A stretch of DNA of 64,000 bases, taken from Clostridiales bacterium. Its GTDB lineage: Bacteria; Bacillota; Clostridia; Christensenellales; Borkfalkiaceae. Location of the stretch: contig SVIN01000001.1 in NCBI GenBank assembly GCA_015069495.1, positions 1-64,000 of the forward strand. The letters are read 5' to 3'. How positions within the stretch are numbered: the first letter of the stretch is position 1; every line of letters starts with the position of its first letter. The notes below the pieces were generated by a model. That model ran no database searches, was not told the DNA's origin, and was given only the letters and a program-made list of their open reading frames with translations. Shown here piece by piece: positions 54,228 through 63,279 of the stretch. The position numbers were made by a program, and so were the translations under genes.

Positions 54228-54267
54228 AAACCCCGACGGGAATAACCTCCCTCGTCGGGGTTTTTTT
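54228..54267 (+). terminator. Terminator of rubrerythrin
   Basis: AAACCCCGACGGG pairs with CTCGTCGGGGTTT and is followed by a T-run. Confidence 0.92.
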
Positions 54268-54302
54268 CTTACATTTAGCCATACCATGTACGCGTTGAGT
54301 AT

Positions 54303-54329
54303 AAAAAAAGAGCCTTTCGGCTCTTTTTT
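54303..54329. terminator. Terminator of the Fn3-like lipoprotein gene (bidirectional)
   Basis: AAAAAAAGAGCC, TTTC and GGCTCTTTTTT form a stem with T-runs on both strands between two convergent genes. Confidence 0.85.
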
Positions 54330-54330
54330 A

Positions 54331-57300
54331 CTACGCTATAGGCTTATAGAAGTAATAATCCGCGCTTCTTTCATCGCCAAAGCCTCGCCACCAACCGCGC
54401 AACTCTATCACGTCACCCGATTGCAAAGGTTGTTCCAACGTATACGTATATGCATACGTTTTTCCGGTCTGATACGAAAGTTTTGCCACGTATTCGCCGT
54501 TCACCCATAATTCAAGCAAAGCCGCTTCCATAGCACCAAACGAGACCACGGTACCGTCCTCAATAAAGAACGCTCCAATCCCTATGCAACAGCAATTCAC
54601 TTCCAACTCGACTGCTTCGGAAGAATGATAATATTCCCCGTTAGCCAGTAAAATATCCGCTTCCACAAACACGTTCACCCAGCCAAATTCAGGCAAATCC
54701 ACCACACACGTTCTATCCGTCGTCTTTATCGTTTTCCATACCGTGCCGTCGCGTAAATAGGACGTAAATACATAGTTCATGCCGTCGATAATATCCACGC
54801 CCGCGTCTACTTTCACCGTCGAAAATGCCGTTTTCTCCAAATCAAGCTTTGCGCTGAATAAATTTTCCGTTTGGCTTAAATCGTAATATACCGAACCTGG
54901 GGTATATTCCGTATACGTCGGGACAGCCGTCGGAGCCTCTTTCACCTCGTAGCTTACCCATTGAAGATAGGTGCGGTTGTCAAAGGCGAAAAATTTCGCC
55001 AACTCTTCCGACCTTGCCGATAAAGCCACCCCCATATTGTAGGTTTTGTACTCAAGTTCCGCAAACATTGCATTCACTTCTTCTCGCGTAAACGTAAATA
55101 TCCCCGTAGAAGAATACGTAGACATTTTGTAATATTCCATATGATACCGCCTATCCGTCAGTTTCGGGAAGGTTTCTACCGTTATCGCACCATCTTGTAT
55201 GGAAATATCTACCCACATTTTATAAATACTCTTATCGTGACGATCCAATACCTCATCGCCCGTCTTTAAGTAATAGGTATTTTCGTTGAGTTTCCCCGCA
55301 GGCAGTACAATACGCAACGTATGCTCGCCCTTTTCCAAAAAGCCCTCTGTATTATGGTCTGTCGCAGTATGAATCGGATAGGTTTGCCCCGAGGCAGTAC
55401 CCTTTGCCGAGTCAAGCACTTTTCCGCTGGGCGAAATCAACTGATAATCAAACCTTGCCCCGCTGATGGGAGTCTCCCAAAAGATTTGGCTGTAGTAACC
55501 GGTTGTATTTTCCATGGTATACGTCAACTGAGGATTGCGGGTTACGTAAAAAGAAACGCCCTCGCTGTTAATTGTTGTCACGCCGTTCCCTTTCACCTTC
55601 ACGTCCACACGGAATTTTTCATATTCTTTCAGGTATTCGGAAGCGACAAACTCAGTGTCGCCCGTATAGATCACCTCGCTGATGCCATCGCCAACCAACT
55701 GAAGTTGATACTCTTCTCCTTCCTCAACGGCATCCCACGCCACGCCGTAATCATCGTGTGTCAGATTCTCTACCTTTTCCAGCTTTTCCACAGTAATACG
55801 TTCGGAATACAGTCCGTTGACGTACCAAATTCCCGTGTCTTTTGCTTGGGTGTTATCCGCCAAAGCGCATACCGCAAAATCATCTTCCCCTGCGTTGTAA
55901 ATCTTTATCTCCCATTCTTCTTTCAACACAGTATATCCTGTGGATATAGCGTAAGATTGAATCGCTTCTACTCCCGCATAATCCCAATACAGCGTACTGT
56001 TTTCCACGTATAAATTTTCCGCGAGCCCCAACGTTCGAATGGTATATTCTTTCCATAACGAAGTTAAATTTGTATTGTATAAGGTAGCCGAACCAAGCTC
56101 GCGTACACGAATGGTAAATTCCTTTTCCTCTGTGCTTTCATAGATTTCGGCGGGAAGGAAATATACCTCGTCCACGGTGGTAATTTCCCCGTTGAACTCT
56201 ACCTCGAAATCCCCTGCTTCGTCTTGAAACTTTATCCTTGGAGTGCGCACGTACGAATTATTTACTTGCATCAACTCCAACACAACCGGCGTTGAGCGCA
56301 CTCGGACAGTGTGACTGCTTTTTCTGGGAATCACAATCAAGTGTTCAGGATACACCGCTGTCGCATATAAAGAATAGTCCACCCCTCTCTCTGTTGCCGT
56401 AATCGCAAAATCCTGCGACGCTTTCCCCTCTTGAACGGAAAGTTCTTTCGATTCTTCAAAGCTAATGGCTTTGCGTTTTTCCAATATACAGCCCGTTGCC
56501 CATTGGTCAAAGCCTGTTACGTCTGCACGTATACGTTCGTAAGCGGCAACTTCCGTCACCTCGATATCCAAGTCCGTAGGGAATATAACGGTATGAATTT
56601 TATCGGTATAATACCCCTCTATTTCTGTTTCAGGGATAACGTTAAAGGTCAATTCCCCCTCGTAGACCATATCTGGATTTGTCAAATATTCCTCTAAGGA
56701 GTAACTTGCCTCTTTACAATAAATTTCTTCCCCGTTGACGGTCAAGTAATAGGCGGATGCGCAATCTTCCCATTCCAAGCTGGAAGTTTTTGCGTTATAC
56801 GTTACCTCTTCCACCCTACCCTTATATTCAGGTTCGCATACGGTAGGGACAGAGGGTAAGAAATCATCACACCCCCTGCCTTTACGCAAGGTTGCCGTCA
56901 CCACGACGCGGAAATTATCCGTCTTCGCTCGGTACGGATATGCAAAACCCAAGCTATGAAATACGTCATAGACAAGATTGTCTTCGCAGATATATTCCTC
57001 ACCGTCGTAAATTTCTAATTTGTAAGAATAATCAAGCGAGTCCAAATTCTTCCCTTCGGGATTTTTTGCGAACGCGCCCGACCATCTTATATACTTTGTT
57101 GTGTGCCATACCGAAGGGGAATGCGCAATATTGACGGCAAGCTCCTGAGAAGCCGTGCTCATCCAAGCGCCGTTTTCTTCCCCCATCGCGCGTACGGTGA
57201 CTTTCAACGCCGTCCCTGCTTCAATGACAGGTAAAACGTTAAACGTAGGTTCTGTGACCGTGTATTCTTCATGATTGGCATAGACCAAATAATACTTCGC

Positions 57301-57801
57301 GCCATCTATCGCATTCCAATGTACCGCCCTCGTTTCTTGGGAAAGGTACAATTGCGGAGAAGCATATACTTCATAAGGCACACGCAAATGCCAAAGCGGA
57401 TTTTCATAAGAATCGCCGTAAGCAATCAACAATAAATTTACGTTTTTGGACATTTTATCGCCCGATTGCAACAAAGTATCTTTCGTTCTTACCCAAAGTT
57501 TCCCCTCGTCATTCACAAAATGATCTTCCGTTAACTTTGAAGCAAGCACATAAAGTTCCCCTTGCGAATCCTCTATATACACGCTGTATCGCCCCGCGCT
57601 GCCGTCGTGTTCCCAAACGACTCGATTTTCCACCCAATCATACGCCAGTCCTACGTCGTTTGTCTTTTTCTCCGTACCGTAATTTCTCAATTCGCTTTGC
57701 AAATTACTGATGATACCGCACCCCGAAAAGCATAAGGCACACAACAGTACGCATATACACAAAATGGCGTAGAAATATCTCTTTTTTATGATTGAACGCA
57801 T
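54331..57801 (-). CDS. Large secreted lipoprotein made of Fn3-like beta modules
   Basis: The start at 57801 (MRSIIKKRYFYAIL) is chosen because the track's ATG, 21 bases earlier, lies on the AAGGAGG site; the product has 1156 residues. The signal peptide ends in a lipobox (CFSGC, about residue 28). The rest is a series of Fn3-like units (AVHWNAIDGAKYYLVYA, SLEWEDCASAYYLTVNGE, VAWDAVEEGEEYQLQL), similar to those in the N-terminal parts of the two BspA lipoproteins, but with no LRR or enzyme domain. It has its own promoter and a palindrome in the leader. It is probably a surface binding protein; the ligand is unknown. Confidence 0.78.
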   Translation of the reverse strand: MRSIIKKRYFYAILCICVLLCALCFSGCGIISNLQSELRNYGTEKKTNDVGLAYDWVENRVVWEHDGSAGRYSVYIEDSQGELYVLASKLTEDHFVNDEGKLWVRTKDTLLQSGDKMSKNVNLLLIAYGDSYENPLWHLRVPYEVYASPQLYLSQETRAVHWNAIDGAKYYLVYANHEEYTVTEPTFNVLPVIEAGTALKVTVRAMGEENGAWMSTASQELAVNIAHSPSVWHTTKYIRWSGAFAKNPEGKNLDSLDYSYKLEIYDGEEYICEDNLVYDVFHSLGFAYPYRAKTDNFRVVVTATLRKGRGCDDFLPSVPTVCEPEYKGRVEEVTYNAKTSSLEWEDCASAYYLTVNGEEIYCKEASYSLEEYLTNPDMVYEGELTFNVIPETEIEGYYTDKIHTVIFPTDLDIEVTEVAAYERIRADVTGFDQWATGCILEKRKAISFEESKELSVQEGKASQDFAITATERGVDYSLYATAVYPEHLIVIPRKSSHTVRVRSTPVVLELMQVNNSYVRTPRIKFQDEAGDFEVEFNGEITTVDEVYFLPAEIYESTEEKEFTIRVRELGSATLYNTNLTSLWKEYTIRTLGLAENLYVENSTLYWDYAGVEAIQSYAISTGYTVLKEEWEIKIYNAGEDDFAVCALADNTQAKDTGIWYVNGLYSERITVEKLEKVENLTHDDYGVAWDAVEEGEEYQLQLVGDGISEVIYTGDTEFVASEYLKEYEKFRVDVKVKGNGVTTINSEGVSFYVTRNPQLTYTMENTTGYYSQIFWETPISGARFDYQLISPSGKVLDSAKGTASGQTYPIHTATDHNTEGFLEKGEHTLRIVLPAGKLNENTYYLKTGDEVLDRHDKSIYKMWVDISIQDGAITVETFPKLTDRRYHMEYYKMSTYSSTGIFTFTREEVNAMFAELEYKTYNMGVALSARSEELAKFFAFDNRTYLQWVSYEVKEAPTAVPTYTEYTPGSVYYDLSQTENLFSAKLDLEKTAFSTVKVDAGVDIIDGMNYVFTSYLRDGTVWKTIKTTDRTCVVDLPEFGWVNVFVEADILLANGEYYHSSEAVELEVNCCCIGIGAFFIEDGTVVSFGAMEAALLELWVNGEYVAKLSYQTGKTYAYTYTLEQPLQSGDVIELRGWWRGFGDERSADYYFYKPIA

Positions 57802-57840
57802 ACCTGCCCCCCTCCTTTTCATATTTTATAGAATAATTTT

Positions 57841-57853
57841 GTTCACTGTGAAC
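57841..57853. promoter_or_regulatory. GTTCACTGTGAAC palindrome, possible operator
   Basis: A perfect 13-bp palindrome centred about 35 bases downstream of the -10 box and 40 bases before the start codon of the Fn3-like lipoprotein gene; a bound repressor there would block elongation. No regulator gene is nearby. Confidence 0.4.
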
Positions 57854-57879
57854 GCAAATTTTCTTACTTTTATATTCGT

Positions 57880-57908
57880 ATTATAGCACCGTTTTCCATT
57901 TTTGTCAA
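57880..57908 (-). promoter_or_regulatory. Promoter of the Fn3-like lipoprotein gene
   Basis: On the minus strand a consensus TTGACA, 17 bases and a consensus TATAAT are found. Confidence 0.85.
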
Positions 57909-57928
57909 TACCCATTTTAAAAAGGTAA

Positions 57929-57956
57929 ACAAAAAGCCTGCGCAAGCGCAGGCTCT
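57929..57956 (-). terminator. Terminator of hisS-trxA
   Basis: AGCCTGCGC and GCGCAGGCT form a stem with a 2-base centre (4-base loop in practice); on the minus strand TTTTTG follows. It lies right behind the trxA stop. Confidence 0.88.
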
Positions 57957-57960
57957 TATA

Positions 57961-58287
57961 TTACGAAAGATTCTTTTCCACGAACTTTTCCAACACCGCT
58001 TGGGGTACAAAACCCAAACTGTTGTCTACGGGTTTCCCGCCCTTGAACGCGATGATGTTGGGGATCGAAGTGATACCGTACTTCACCGCCGCCGCTTCGC
58101 TGTCCTCTTCGTCGATATCGATTTTTACAAATACCGCTTTGTCCTCGTACTTATCCGAAATATCTTCAAAGACGGGCGCAAGCATACGGCAAGGACCGCA
58201 CCAGCTTGCCCAAAAATCACAATACACCGTTTTGTCCGTCGAAGCAATCAATTCTTCCAAAGCTTCCGCATTTACATATTTTACCAT
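57961..58287 (-). CDS. trxA: Thioredoxin
   Basis: The 108-residue protein carries the active site WCGPC (Cys 30 and 33) within FWASWCGPCRMLAPVF, the cis-proline in TSIPNIIAFKGG and the usual length. It reduces disulfides in the cytoplasm. It is 12 bp downstream of hisS and shares its terminator, an unusual but plausible pairing. Confidence 0.96.
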   Translation of the reverse strand: MVKYVNAEALEELIASTDKTVYCDFWASWCGPCRMLAPVFEDISDKYEDKAVFVKIDIDEEDSEAAAVKYGITSIPNIIAFKGGKPVDNSLGFVPQAVLEKFVEKNLS

Positions 58288-58299
58288 ATTTTTTCCTCC

Positions 58300-59550
58300 T
58301 TATTTCCCTTGAAAATATGTAACCATATCCTCAAAAACAACCATTTCATTCGTACCGTCCGCCATGCACTTGACGTTGGCTTTGCCTTCCGCCAATTCAT
58401 TACCGCCGATAACCGCAACGTATTTCGCACCGATTTTGTCTGCGTATTTGAACTGTGCCTTGACCGAACGGTCCATCAAGTCCACTTCCGCGTTCACGCC
58501 CTGCAAACGAAGCTGCGCCGCCAACGCAAACGCTTTTTTACGGCAATCCGCGTCCATACCCGCGATATACACGGTAGGAACGGGCGCCGCGGGAATTTCC
58601 ACACCCGTCTGTTCCATCACAATCAAAAGACGTTCGATACCCGCCGCAAAACCAACCGCAGGGGTGGGTTTTCCGCCAAGCTGTTCAATCAAGCCATCGT
58701 ATCTACCGCCCGCGCAAACCGTACCCTGCGCGCCAATCGAGGTCGATACAAATTCAAACACTGTACGGGTGTAATAATCCAACCCGCGCACGATACGGGG
58801 GTCGATTTCATATTCCACACCCGCAAGGGTCAAGCAAGCTTTGACTTCTTCAAAATGTGCATGGCAATCTTCACAAAGATAGTCCAAAATTTTGGGCGCA
58901 TTCGCGTTGATTTCCTTACAGCCCGCTTCCTTACAGTCAAGCAAACGCAAGGGGTTCTTTTCATAACGAGTTTTACAATCCCCGCAAAGCTTGTCCAAGT
59001 TCGGTGCAAAGAAATCCTTCAACGCCTTGTTGTATGCCGCACGGCAGGTCGGACAGCCAATCGAGTTGACGTAAAGCTTGATTTGCAAGCCCAACTTTTT
59101 CAACAAAGTATCCGCAATAAAGATGGTTTCCGCATCCGTCTGCGCCGCCGCAGAACCGTAAACTTCCACACCGAATTGGTGGAACTCACGCAAGCGCCCC
59201 GCCTGCGGACGTTCATAACGGAACGCGGGCGTGATATAATACATTTTTGCAGGCAATACTCCGTTTGCCATACCGTTTTCGATGAAGGAACGCGCCGCGC
59301 CTGCAGTGCCTTCGGGTTTCAGGGTAATCGAACGGTCGCCCTTGTCTTTGAAGGTGTACATTTCCTTCGTCACGATATCGGTGGTTTCGCCCACACCGCG
59401 CTGAAAAAGTTCGGTGTGTTCAAATACGGGGGTGCGAATTTCCTTTACGTTGAATAACGTGGAAACTTCACGCGCCATATTTTCTACGTATTGCCATTTA
59501 TAAGAATCTTGGGGCAGAACGTCTTTTGTGCCCTTGGGAATGTTAATCAT
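58300..59550 (-). CDS. hisS: Histidyl-tRNA synthetase
   Basis: The 416-residue class II synthetase charges tRNA-His. Motif 1 region TPVFEHTELFQRGVGETTD, motif 2 FRYERPQAGRLREFHQFGVE, the histidine loop GLDYYTRTVFEF, and motif 3 GFAAGIERLL are all present, followed by the anticodon-binding domain (TVYIAGMDADCRKKAFALA). An insertion domain has a Cys set (GCPTCRAAYN, LCGDCKTRY, CEDCHAHFEE) that could hold zinc. No T-box is visible upstream; instead a hairpin array fills the region before it. Confidence 0.96.
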   Translation of the reverse strand: MINIPKGTKDVLPQDSYKWQYVENMAREVSTLFNVKEIRTPVFEHTELFQRGVGETTDIVTKEMYTFKDKGDRSITLKPEGTAGAARSFIENGMANGVLPAKMYYITPAFRYERPQAGRLREFHQFGVEVYGSAAAQTDAETIFIADTLLKKLGLQIKLYVNSIGCPTCRAAYNKALKDFFAPNLDKLCGDCKTRYEKNPLRLLDCKEAGCKEINANAPKILDYLCEDCHAHFEEVKACLTLAGVEYEIDPRIVRGLDYYTRTVFEFVSTSIGAQGTVCAGGRYDGLIEQLGGKPTPAVGFAAGIERLLIVMEQTGVEIPAAPVPTVYIAGMDADCRKKAFALAAQLRLQGVNAEVDLMDRSVKAQFKYADKIGAKYVAVIGGNELAEGKANVKCMADGTNEMVVFEDMVTYFQGK

Positions 59551-59578
59551 ATTATTTTGTCCTATTTTTTATTTTTAT

Positions 59579-59912
59579 CAATCCGCAAACCAGAGGTTTA
59601 CAATTCACGCCAAACATTTGCAATTCACGACAGTTTAACCGTCAATTCACGACAGCATAGCTGTCAATATCTAATTTTCTCAATCCGCAAACCAAAGGTT
59701 TGCAATTCACGAAAACGAAGTTTTCAATTCACGCAAAGCATTTGCAATTCACGCGCAAGCAGCGCAATTCACGACAGCGTAGCTGTCAATATCTAATTTT
59801 CTCAATCCGCAAACCAAAGGTTTGCAATTCACGAAAACGAAGTTTTCAATTCACGCAAAGCATTTGCAATTCACGACGGTTTAACCGTCAATTCACGACA
59901 GCGTAGCTGTCA
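59579..59912. repeat. CAATTCACG hairpin array, longest copy (copy 4) with 122-bp higher-order repeat
   Basis: About fourteen hairpins are separated by CAATTCACG: CAAACC-AAA-GGTTTG, AAAAC-GAA-GTTTT, CAAA-GCA-TTTG, GCGC-AAGCA-GCGC, ACAG-CGTAG-CTGT, ACGG-TTTA-ACCGT and variants. A block beginning CAATATCTAATTTTCTCAATCC repeats with a 122-bp period; in the last block the GCGC hairpin is replaced by the ACGG one. It lies between hisS and hslU. Confidence 0.88.
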
Positions 59913-60028
59913 AAACGGCGGAGATGCAAGCAGTTCAAGGCGCATCGAGCACCCCGCAGGGAGCGTACAAGAGGTACGTGACCAAGGGGCGCGGAAATGC
60001 AACGCCGAAATGCGAAGTATATACGCCG
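59913..60028. repeat. ~110-bp structured repeat, copy B
   Basis: It follows the hairpin array directly and matches copy A at 48796. Its ends AAAACGGCG and CGCCGTTTTTT also pair, so on the plus strand the whole could act as a large terminator-like fold behind hslU. Confidence 0.7.
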
Positions 60029-60032
60029 TTTT

Positions 60033-61343
60033 TTAGAGAATATACTTTTTAAGGTTCCTATCCCCAGTCAATTTCTTTAAATGCTCATCCACATAATTGC
60101 GGTCGATGTTCAGGGTAAACATGGGATAATCCCCGCCTGCGTTGAAGGAAATATCTTCCAATAAATATTCCATGACCGTGTGCAAACGTCTTGCACCGAT
60201 ATCTTCCGACGTCAAGTTCAACTCTACCGAAACTTCGGCAATCCGTTCAATTGCGCCTTTATCAAATTGTAAATCAATGTTATCCACAGCAAGCAACTGA
60301 CTGTATTGGAAGACAAGCGAATTTTCCGTTTCTGTCAAAATACGCACGAAATCCTCTTTCGTCAAACTGCGCAATTCCACCGATACAGGGAAACGACCCT
60401 GCAATTCGGGAATCAAATCCTCAATCGCCGCCACGTGGAATGCGCCCGCCGCGATAAACAAAATGAAATCCGTTTTGATGGGACCATACTTGGTCACTAC
60501 CGTCGAACCTTCCACGATGGGCAAAATATCGCGCTGTACCCCTTCGCGGGAAACGTCCGCACCATTGCGGTTACCCTTGCCTGCAATTTTGTCAATTTCG
60601 TCGATAAACACGATACCGTCGTTTTCTGCACGGTATAACGCTTCCGACTTAATCGCATCCTCGTCCACCAATTTATCCGATTCTTCCGCGAGCGCAATTT
60701 GGAAGGCCTCACGTACCGTCAAACGGCGTTTCTTCTTTTTCTGTGGGAACATATCCCCGAAAATACTGCCAATGGAAATGGCTGTCGCACCAGGCATCAG
60801 CTCCATGGGTTGCTGAGGCACGTCCACCACTTCCATTTCAATGGTAAAGTTGTCATACGCGCCGCTGCGCAATCCGTCCAAAAGGTTTGCCTCAAACACT
60901 TCTTTTGCCGTATCGCCCTTTTCATCCTTTTTCGCCTCTGCAAGCACGCGCAAGATACGCTTTTCCGCCGCCGAAGTCGCACGGGCTTTTACCTCTTCTT
61001 CCTTTTCCGCTTTCACCAAACGATACGCGCATTCTGCCAAGTCGCGGATCATACCTTCCACGTCCTTGCCCACGTACCCAACCTCGGTGTATTTGGTCGC
61101 TTCCACCTTCACAAAAGGTGCTTTGACAAGCTTTGCCAAGCGACGGGCAATCTCCGTTTTACCAACCCCCGTCGGGCCTTTCATGATGATATTTTTCGGT
61201 GTGATTTCCTCACGGATTTCCGTAGGCAATTGCGCCCTTCTGTAACGATTGCGCAAAGCGATTGCCACCGCCTTTTTTGCCTCGTCCTGACCGATGATAT
61301 ATTTGTCTAATCTATATACGATTTGCTTGGGGGATAAATCCAT
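60033..61343 (-). CDS. hslU: ATP-dependent HslUV protease, ATPase subunit HslU
   Basis: The start at 61343 (MDLSPKQIVYRLDKYIIGQDEAKKAV) has AAAGGAGG before it; the track's longer form reads back into hslV. The 436-residue AAA+ unfoldase has Walker A GPTGVGKTEIA, the pore loop GYVGKDVEGMIRDL, Walker B IVFIDEIDKIAG and the sensor-2 part EDIGARRLHTVMEYLLEDI; the C-terminal KKYIL docks into HslV. It follows hslV with one base between stop and start. Confidence 0.96.
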   Translation of the reverse strand: MDLSPKQIVYRLDKYIIGQDEAKKAVAIALRNRYRRAQLPTEIREEITPKNIIMKGPTGVGKTEIARRLAKLVKAPFVKVEATKYTEVGYVGKDVEGMIRDLAECAYRLVKAEKEEEVKARATSAAEKRILRVLAEAKKDEKGDTAKEVFEANLLDGLRSGAYDNFTIEMEVVDVPQQPMELMPGATAISIGSIFGDMFPQKKKKRRLTVREAFQIALAEESDKLVDEDAIKSEALYRAENDGIVFIDEIDKIAGKGNRNGADVSREGVQRDILPIVEGSTVVTKYGPIKTDFILFIAAGAFHVAAIEDLIPELQGRFPVSVELRSLTKEDFVRILTETENSLVFQYSQLLAVDNIDLQFDKGAIERIAEVSVELNLTSEDIGARRLHTVMEYLLEDISFNAGGDYPMFTLNIDRNYVDEHLKKLTGDRNLKKYIL

Positions 61344-61344
61344 T

Positions 61345-61968
61345 TCAATCCTCCTTTTTCGTGCGTTTGGCACGAGGTTTTACAGCCTTCTTTTCCTCAT
61401 TTGCAGGGGGCAGGGTTACGTTGAGTGCATCTTCACCCACCACTTCACAACGAATGTTATCGTTGGTGAATACGCAAATTTCCGAAGCGATTTTCAACGC
61501 CTTTTTCGCAATCGTTTCCGCATCGTAATCGGTTTCCTTGTACAATGCGCGCGCCGCCGCCAAAGCATAGTTACCGCCGCTGCCGATAGCGCAAACCCCT
61601 TCGTCGGGTTCAATCACTTCACCCGTACCTGACAAAATCAACAACGTGTTTTCGTCTGCTGTAATCATCATCGCATCCAACTTACGGCCGATTTTGTCAC
61701 TTCTCCAAAGTTCTGCAAGTTCCACAGCCGAACGCATGAGGTTACCGCCGAACTTGTTCAGCATCCCTTCAAAACGCTCGGTAAGCGCAAAGGCATCCGT
61801 CACTGAACCTGCAAAACCCAAAATGACTTTACCGCCGAAAATACGGCGAACTTTTACCGCTGTGTTCTTAAAAATAACCGATTCGCCCATCGTCACTTGT
61901 CCGTCGCCGGCAATTGCCGTCACGCCGTTACGCTTGACCGCGCAAATGGTCGTTCCTCTAAATTCCAT
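61345..61968 (-). CDS. hslV: ATP-dependent HslUV protease, peptidase subunit HslV
   Basis: Of the two close starts, the ATG at 61968 has AAGGAG at a good seven-base distance, while the one at 61974 is almost on it; the product has 207 residues. The protein is a proteasome-like N-terminal nucleophile hydrolase: [24 protein letters not shown] near the N-terminus supplies the catalytic Thr, so the few residues before it must be removed. [14 protein letters not shown] and [16 protein letters not shown] fit the family. A basic tail ([14 protein letters not shown]) is longer than usual. It overlaps the trmFO end by 11 bp. Confidence 0.95.
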   Translation of the reverse strand: MEFRGTTICAVKRNGVTAIAGDGQVTMGESVIFKNTAVKVRRIFGGKVILGFAGSVTDAFALTERFEGMLNKFGGNLMRSAVELAELWRSDKIGRKLDAMMITADENTLLILSGTGEVIEPDEGVCAIGSGGNYALAAARALYKETDYDAETIAKKALKIASEICVFTNDNIRCEVVGEDALNVTLPPANEEKKAVKPRAKRTKKED

Positions 61969-63277
61969 CTTCATACTCCTTAATCGTTGCTATCGCCCTT
62001 TCCGCCAACGCGCGGTATCTTTCCTTTTTGTCGCGGATACGCACGGGCATCGGCGCAAGAATACCAAAGTTCGCGTTCATGGGTTGGAAGTCCTTCGTCG
62101 GGGAAGAAATATGCGTCTGCAACGCCCCGCAAACAGTGCGTTCATCAAATACATGGGTGGGACGTCCAAGAATTTCATCCGCAATACGGATCGCCGCAAG
62201 CAACCCGCTTGCCGCGCTTTCAACGTAGCCTTCCACACCCGTAATCTGCCCTGCGAAAAACAGCCTTTGATTATTTTTAACCGAAAAATGCCGAGTTAAA
62301 ACATCGGGCGACTGAATATACGTATTTCTGTGCATAACGCCATAGCGTAAAAATTCTGCATTCTTCAATGCGGGAATCATGGAAAATACACGTTTTTGTT
62401 CGGGGAACTTCAAATTGGTTTGAAAACCGACCAAATTATAGGTCGTGCCTTGTTCGTTTTCCTTGCGAAGTTGTAACACCGCGTACGGGCGTTTACCATC
62501 CTCGTCAAACAATCCTACGGGTTTCAGCGTGCCGTAACGCAACGTATCCCGACCGCGGGAAGCCATCACTTCCAAGGGCATACAGCCTTCGAAAATTTCA
62601 CCCTTTTCAAACTCGTGCAAGTGCGCACGCTCTGCCGACAATAACGCGTCTACAAATGCGTAATATTCTTCCTTATTCATCGGGCAATTGATATAATCGC
62701 CCGTCCCCTTGCCGTAACGATCCCCCGTGAATGCGCAACTCATATCCACGCTATCCGCGGAAATAATCGGTGCGGACGCATCGTAGAAATGTAACCCGCC
62801 GCCAAACAAGCGCACAATATCCTCGCTGAGCGCATCCGAGGTCAGCGGCCCTGTGGCAATGATTACGTACCTGCCCCCGTCCTCTTCCGTATCAGGCACC
62901 TTGGTGACCTCGTCAGACACAAGGGTTAAGTTGGGGCAAGTTTTCAATTTTTCCGTAATATACGCGGAAAACTTATCTCTATCCACCGCCAAAGCCGCAC
63001 CCGCAGGCACTTTGGTCGCGTCCGCCGCCTCGATAATCATCGAACCGAGCAAACGCATTTCCTCTTTCAATAACCCGCAAGCATTGGCGTAGAAATCGTT
63101 ACTCTTTAACGAGTTCGAACACACCAATTCGCCAAAGTTTCCACTCTCGTGCGCGGGGGTAAACTTCTTCGGTTTCATCTCGACAAGGGTGGTTTCAATG
63201 CCGCGGCTAGCCAAATAGTACGCCGCCTCGCTGCCCGCCAAGCCCCCGCCGACAATCAACACCTTTGCTTTATTCAT
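61958..63277 (-). CDS. trmFO: Methylenetetrahydrofolate-tRNA-(uracil-5-)-methyltransferase TrmFO
   Basis: The ATG at 63277 with GAGG seven bases upstream is preferred to the TTG used by the track; the product has 439 residues. The flavoenzyme makes ribothymidine 54 in tRNA with methylene-tetrahydrofolate. The FAD motif is [18 protein letters not shown], with [13 protein letters not shown] and [14 protein letters not shown] behind it and [19 protein letters not shown] near the end. It overlaps or abuts topA upstream and hslV downstream, in the common Firmicutes order, although xerC, often found between trmFO and hslV, is absent here. Confidence 0.96.
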   Translation of the reverse strand: MNKAKVLIVGGGLAGSEAAYYLASRGIETTLVEMKPKKFTPAHESGNFGELVCSNSLKSNDFYANACGLLKEEMRLLGSMIIEAADATKVPAGAALAVDRDKFSAYITEKLKTCPNLTLVSDEVTKVPDTEEDGGRYVIIATGPLTSDALSEDIVRLFGGGLHFYDASAPIISADSVDMSCAFTGDRYGKGTGDYINCPMNKEEYYAFVDALLSAERAHLHEFEKGEIFEGCMPLEVMASRGRDTLRYGTLKPVGLFDEDGKRPYAVLQLRKENEQGTTYNLVGFQTNLKFPEQKRVFSMIPALKNAEFLRYGVMHRNTYIQSPDVLTRHFSVKNNQRLFFAGQITGVEGYVESAASGLLAAIRIADEILGRPTHVFDERTVCGALQTHISSPTKDFQPMNANFGILAPMPVRIRDKKERYRALAERAIATIKEYEDGI

Positions 63278-63279
63278 AC

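Noticed and set aside
59491-59906. Short plus-strand frames with repeated residues (IRKPKVCNSRKRSFQF)
   Set aside because: They translate the hairpin array; the repeats are of DNA, and there is no ribosome site.
59579-59912. CRISPR array
   Set aside because: The constant part is only nine bases, the variable parts are themselves palindromes of 10-15 bases, the spacing varies, and there are no cas genes.
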